Positions 28,936-31,468 of a DNA stretch of 31,468 nt are shown here, piece by piece. The stretch is from Mesostigma viride. Its lineage: Eukaryota > Streptophyta > Mesostigmatophyceae > Mesostigmatales > Mesostigmataceae. Below the pieces are notes generated by a model. The model was not told the origin of the DNA, made no database searches, and worked only from the letters and a program-made list of their open reading frames with translations. Both the position numbers and the translations under genes were made by a program. The stretch's first letter is position 1; every line of letters starts with the position of its first letter. Where the stretch lies: the NCBI GenBank assembly GCA_009746045.1, contig RPFO01001558.1, positions 1 to 31,468 of the forward strand, read 5' to 3'.

Positions 28936-30371
28936 GTCGTCCTCACTATTCCGATTCTGTCAAGGCCACTCCCGTTTCACCCAATGAGTCCAACCCGCCG
29001 GACCGAACGGCAACGGAGGCGTTTCCTCCGTTGCAGTTCGGTCCGTAAATGTCTGGCGAGGTCCCCCACCGAGTCCCCCTCGCCCTCCAAGTCCAACTTG
29101 CCCCAGCGAGTTGGACAGAATTATACCCCCACCTCTCTCGCTGCTGGTCTCGCGCTCCGTCCCGTCTCCGCCCCGTAAGTCTCCATCGCCGCCCCCAAGT
29201 CGGCCGGAGCTACTGCGTCCCGCTCGCCGCCCGCAAGTCCCCAAGTCCCCGCAACTGCGACCCGTTCGCCAACCGCAAGTCCCCCTCTCCGCCAAAGTTC
29301 CCCCGCTACGGGCTCTCCTTCTCGAGTCCCTCGCCGTCAACCAAGAACCCCGCAACTGCGTCCGCTTCGCCGTCCCGCTCTCCTTCCCAAGTCCCGCTCG
29401 CGCACCAAGTCCCTGCTTCTGCGTCCGCCGCCGTCCCCAAGCATTCCAGTTCTAAGCGTAAGCCTGCGGCCGAGTGGGTAGAGGAAGACGACTGCACAAA
29501 AGAGCTCAGGAAAGCTGAGGAAGTCTATCGGTGAGCTCGTTGAGGAGGACGAGCGCGATCAGACTAACGGGAGGCCTGAAGACCGGAAATCGCGGTTCGG
29601 GAGTCGCGTCGAAAGCGGTTGTCCGATTTGTTAGCAATGGCCGCAGCTTTGCTGAGAGTATGCGGCTCTCGACAAGAAAGGACATGGAGAAGGAGAAGGC
29701 GGAGGGGAGGCCATCGAGAAGGCGGAGAGGGAGAAGGGTGGAGAGGGAGGAGAAGAGATGCTGGGAAGGGGAGAGGGAGGAGGAGGAGAGGGAGTACAAG
29801 GAGAAAAAGGCTGCCCAGGAGAAGGAGCACAGGATCCTGGTGGCGAAGCAGAAGGAGGAGGCGAAGAAGAAGACGGAGGCGGCAGCGAAGTCAATTCTTG
29901 CGGAGGAGCCGCTCTTTTTTTGCAGATGCGACAGGAGAGGATGAAGGCGGAAGAGGCTGCGAGGAAGGAGGAGGAGGAGGCTGCGAGGAAGAGGAGGAGG
30001 CTGCGAAGGCGGTTGAGGGGGAGAAGGACGACAACGTGAAGAAGGGGTGGGCTCCGAAGGATGTTAGTCGATTATCAGGTATGTTTATTGATGTAGACGT
30101 ACATTTCTCAGATGGCTTTTGAACGGCGTGTGTGTATCGTAGAAAGGGTGGATTTTATGTCATACATTGATCCTAAGGGTATAGCTGCGGAGAGACGTTG
30201 ACTTAGGAGTTAAGGTTGTTGACGACGACGGTGTGTGGCCTTTTTTTTTTACTTTTGTTGTCTGCAGCCCTCCACGGTGGCCATTCTGAAACAGTACCTG
30301 CTCAGACTGAGTCTGAGGCTGGGGTGAGTCGTAAAGCCGAAAAGGGCTTGAGAGGCTTGATCCGCTTTTAA
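28936..30371 (+). CDS. Ser/Pro-rich and Lys/Glu-rich coiled-coil protein, multi-exon, model incomplete
   Basis: The first part (about 28936-29530) is Ser/Pro-rich in several frames. The frame open at 29049-29530 reads SPSPSTKNPATASASPSRSP and ends AAEWVEEDDCTKELRKAEEVYR, then GTGAGC. A phase-2 junction to 29647 (after GCCGCAG) gives FAESMRLSTRKDMEKEKAEG and a long charged helix (EREEEEREYKEKKAAQEKE, then AKQKEEAKKKTEAAAKSILAEE). A CTCTTTTTTTGCAG acceptor ends near 29931. The following purine-rich coil (MKAEEAARKEEEEAARK) needs a frame change to reach EKDDNVKKGWAPKDVSRLS, which ends at 30078 before GTATGT. A phase-1 junction to 30268 gives ALHGGHSETVPAQTESEAG and a stop at 30369-30371. The exact start, one frame change and the donor before 29931 are unresolved. 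No domain is recognised; a cytoskeletal or nuclear coiled-coil role is only a guess. Confidence 0.5.
30177..30197. repeat. P22 palindrome, diverged, in an intron of the coiled-coil gene
   Basis: GGGTATAGCTGCGGAGAGAC, inside intron 30079-30267. It shares the TATAG arm with the intron 2 array of the transposase-like gene. Confidence 0.75.
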
Positions 30372-31468
30372 GATGCTCGGGAAACTCGACGACAAGCCAC
30401 CCCCCCTTATTCAACCAACGGTCTGACAAATTCTTACATCCGGCGATACGTCCCCTGCATGAGCCCCCCGCATGATAACAGACAAACACATGAAGGTTGT
30501 CAGCATATTAGAGCCTATTCGAAGAAACAACCAATCGATAAACGATATCGGCAAGTGTAACGTACCGAAACGTAAATTCCACCTCCTCAAAAATTCCCCA
30601 ACCAATATCGGAATTGATGGGCTCCTCTCCTTTTTCCAAGTTGCGCCTCCCATCCCTCAAGAACAACTCGAGGACTGCCAATGCCTCCCGCCTCTAAATC
30701 CAGACCACTCCTGTCTTCGTGTTCGATACTCTTTGAGACAATCAACAACGAATTTGTCCAAACCATTCCTTGGACGATTTCCCCGGTATGGCTCTTATGA
30801 TGTCTGAAAACATGAAGTCCTCCGTCGAAACTTTGGATCACCTTCCAGCCCAAGTCAAAAAGAAAGGCGACCGCTTTCCCGCGAAGCTGGCTCCGGGCTA
30901 ACAAGAAGTCAGTCCGCCACTAACAAAGATGCATAAGTGGTCTCTTGCCATGTCCAATCATGCGCGAATCACTTCATGTGGCGCGCTCCTCCAATCCTCC
31001 TCGTCATCATTTCATCCCGGCAACAATTAGATAAAGTCACTGTTGGACGTGTCAACAAATCCTTGCCTGACAATATCAAAACTTCCATCTTCGACAGTGA
31101 CGCCCTCAATCGCTTCATATCTCAGTCATGAGTTTAAAGAGACTGATGACGCAGTGGTTTCAAGGTTTTCCATATAGAAGCTCGATGCATGTGAACCAAT
31201 GTGACCTCGAACTTTTCACCTCATCAAAGGCGTCGACCTAATAAAGCCACGACGGGGAAAGTAACTCCACATTCCTCTTCATGATTAAGAGCACGACCTC
31301 GCATCTCAAACCTCATAAATTCTCACCAAACCCCTTCCCATTGATGAGTCGCTGTGGGCTTTCGAACAATGCAAGATGGCCCAGGCGTACGTTCTTCCAA
31401 ATTATGTGTGCCGACTCGGACGTCCACGACGGGACACACGACTTCTCTGCAAACGCTATCTCGCGAAG
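30372..31468. other. Unassigned right end of the window
   Basis: Short ORFs on both strands; the longest (minus, 30904-30587) shows no motif I recognise. Base composition is more even than in the neighbouring gene. No repeats, P22 copies or splice-consistent exon chains were found. It may be a decayed element or part of a gene that extends beyond the window. Confidence 0.35.

Noticed and set aside
30587-30904. Retroelement polymerase fragment at the right end
   Set aside because: The minus-strand ORF has no reverse transcriptase, integrase or other known motif.

Overview
The window reads as nuclear DNA of a eukaryote, probably an alga, another protist or an early-branching animal; the sequence does not settle which. 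The reasons are genes split by GT-AG introns (donors such as GTAAGT and GTGAGT), non-LTR retrotransposons with target-site duplications, DNA-transposon remnants, and several kilobases of micro- and minisatellite. No rRNA, credible complete tRNA, CRISPR array or prokaryotic operon is visible.

Layout. 1-2.6 kb: a purine-rich 24-26 bp minisatellite that switches abruptly to C-rich CCCA and hexanucleotide repeats. 2.7-4.1 kb: three exons (minus) of a FAHD1-like acylpyruvase; its introns hold microsatellites and its last third is not found. 5.2-6.15 kb: a two-exon zeta-COP-like coatomer gene (plus) with a probable one-base frameshift. 8.5-14.8 kb: a nested retroelement cluster. It holds a 5'-truncated LINE, two elements that encode only an ORF1-type protein (like mammalian HAL1), a second LINE fragment and a short SINE-like insert placed inside the first ORF1 element, and a foldback DNA element with palindromic ends placed inside the second. 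15.7-16.3 kb: an unrecognised ORF. 16.5-20.3 kb: no convincing genes, but a small inverted-repeat element and a 1.7-kb element with piggyBac-type TTAA ends.

20.4-30.4 kb has a different repeat make-up. A three-exon minus-strand gene encodes a protein of about 1,029 residues with Cys/His-rich metal-binding stretches and a DDE/RNase H-like core (HGDWAENY, CSDNCAVQFKSR, HGKGEVDG), resembling an uncharacterised transposase-like family of invertebrates. About twenty copies of a 22-bp palindrome (half-site GGGTCTCGCTG) lie in and around this gene, all in introns or intergenic DNA. Some form tandem arrays of 79-108 bp units, and on the minus strand the 28.4-28.9 kb units look like head-to-tail introns. 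At 26.0-28.4 kb a 30-bp minisatellite runs G-rich for about 1.3 kb and then inverts to a diverged C-rich form with higher-order structure. A plus-strand gene for a Ser/Pro-rich then Lys/Glu-rich coiled-coil protein follows at 29-30.4 kb. The last 1.1 kb is unassigned.

The most interesting signals are the palindrome-bearing intron-like repeat family around the transposase-like gene, the ORF1-only retroelements sharing TTAA tails with a LINE, and the inverted minisatellite. All functional links are inference from sequence reading; no database or folding search was run.
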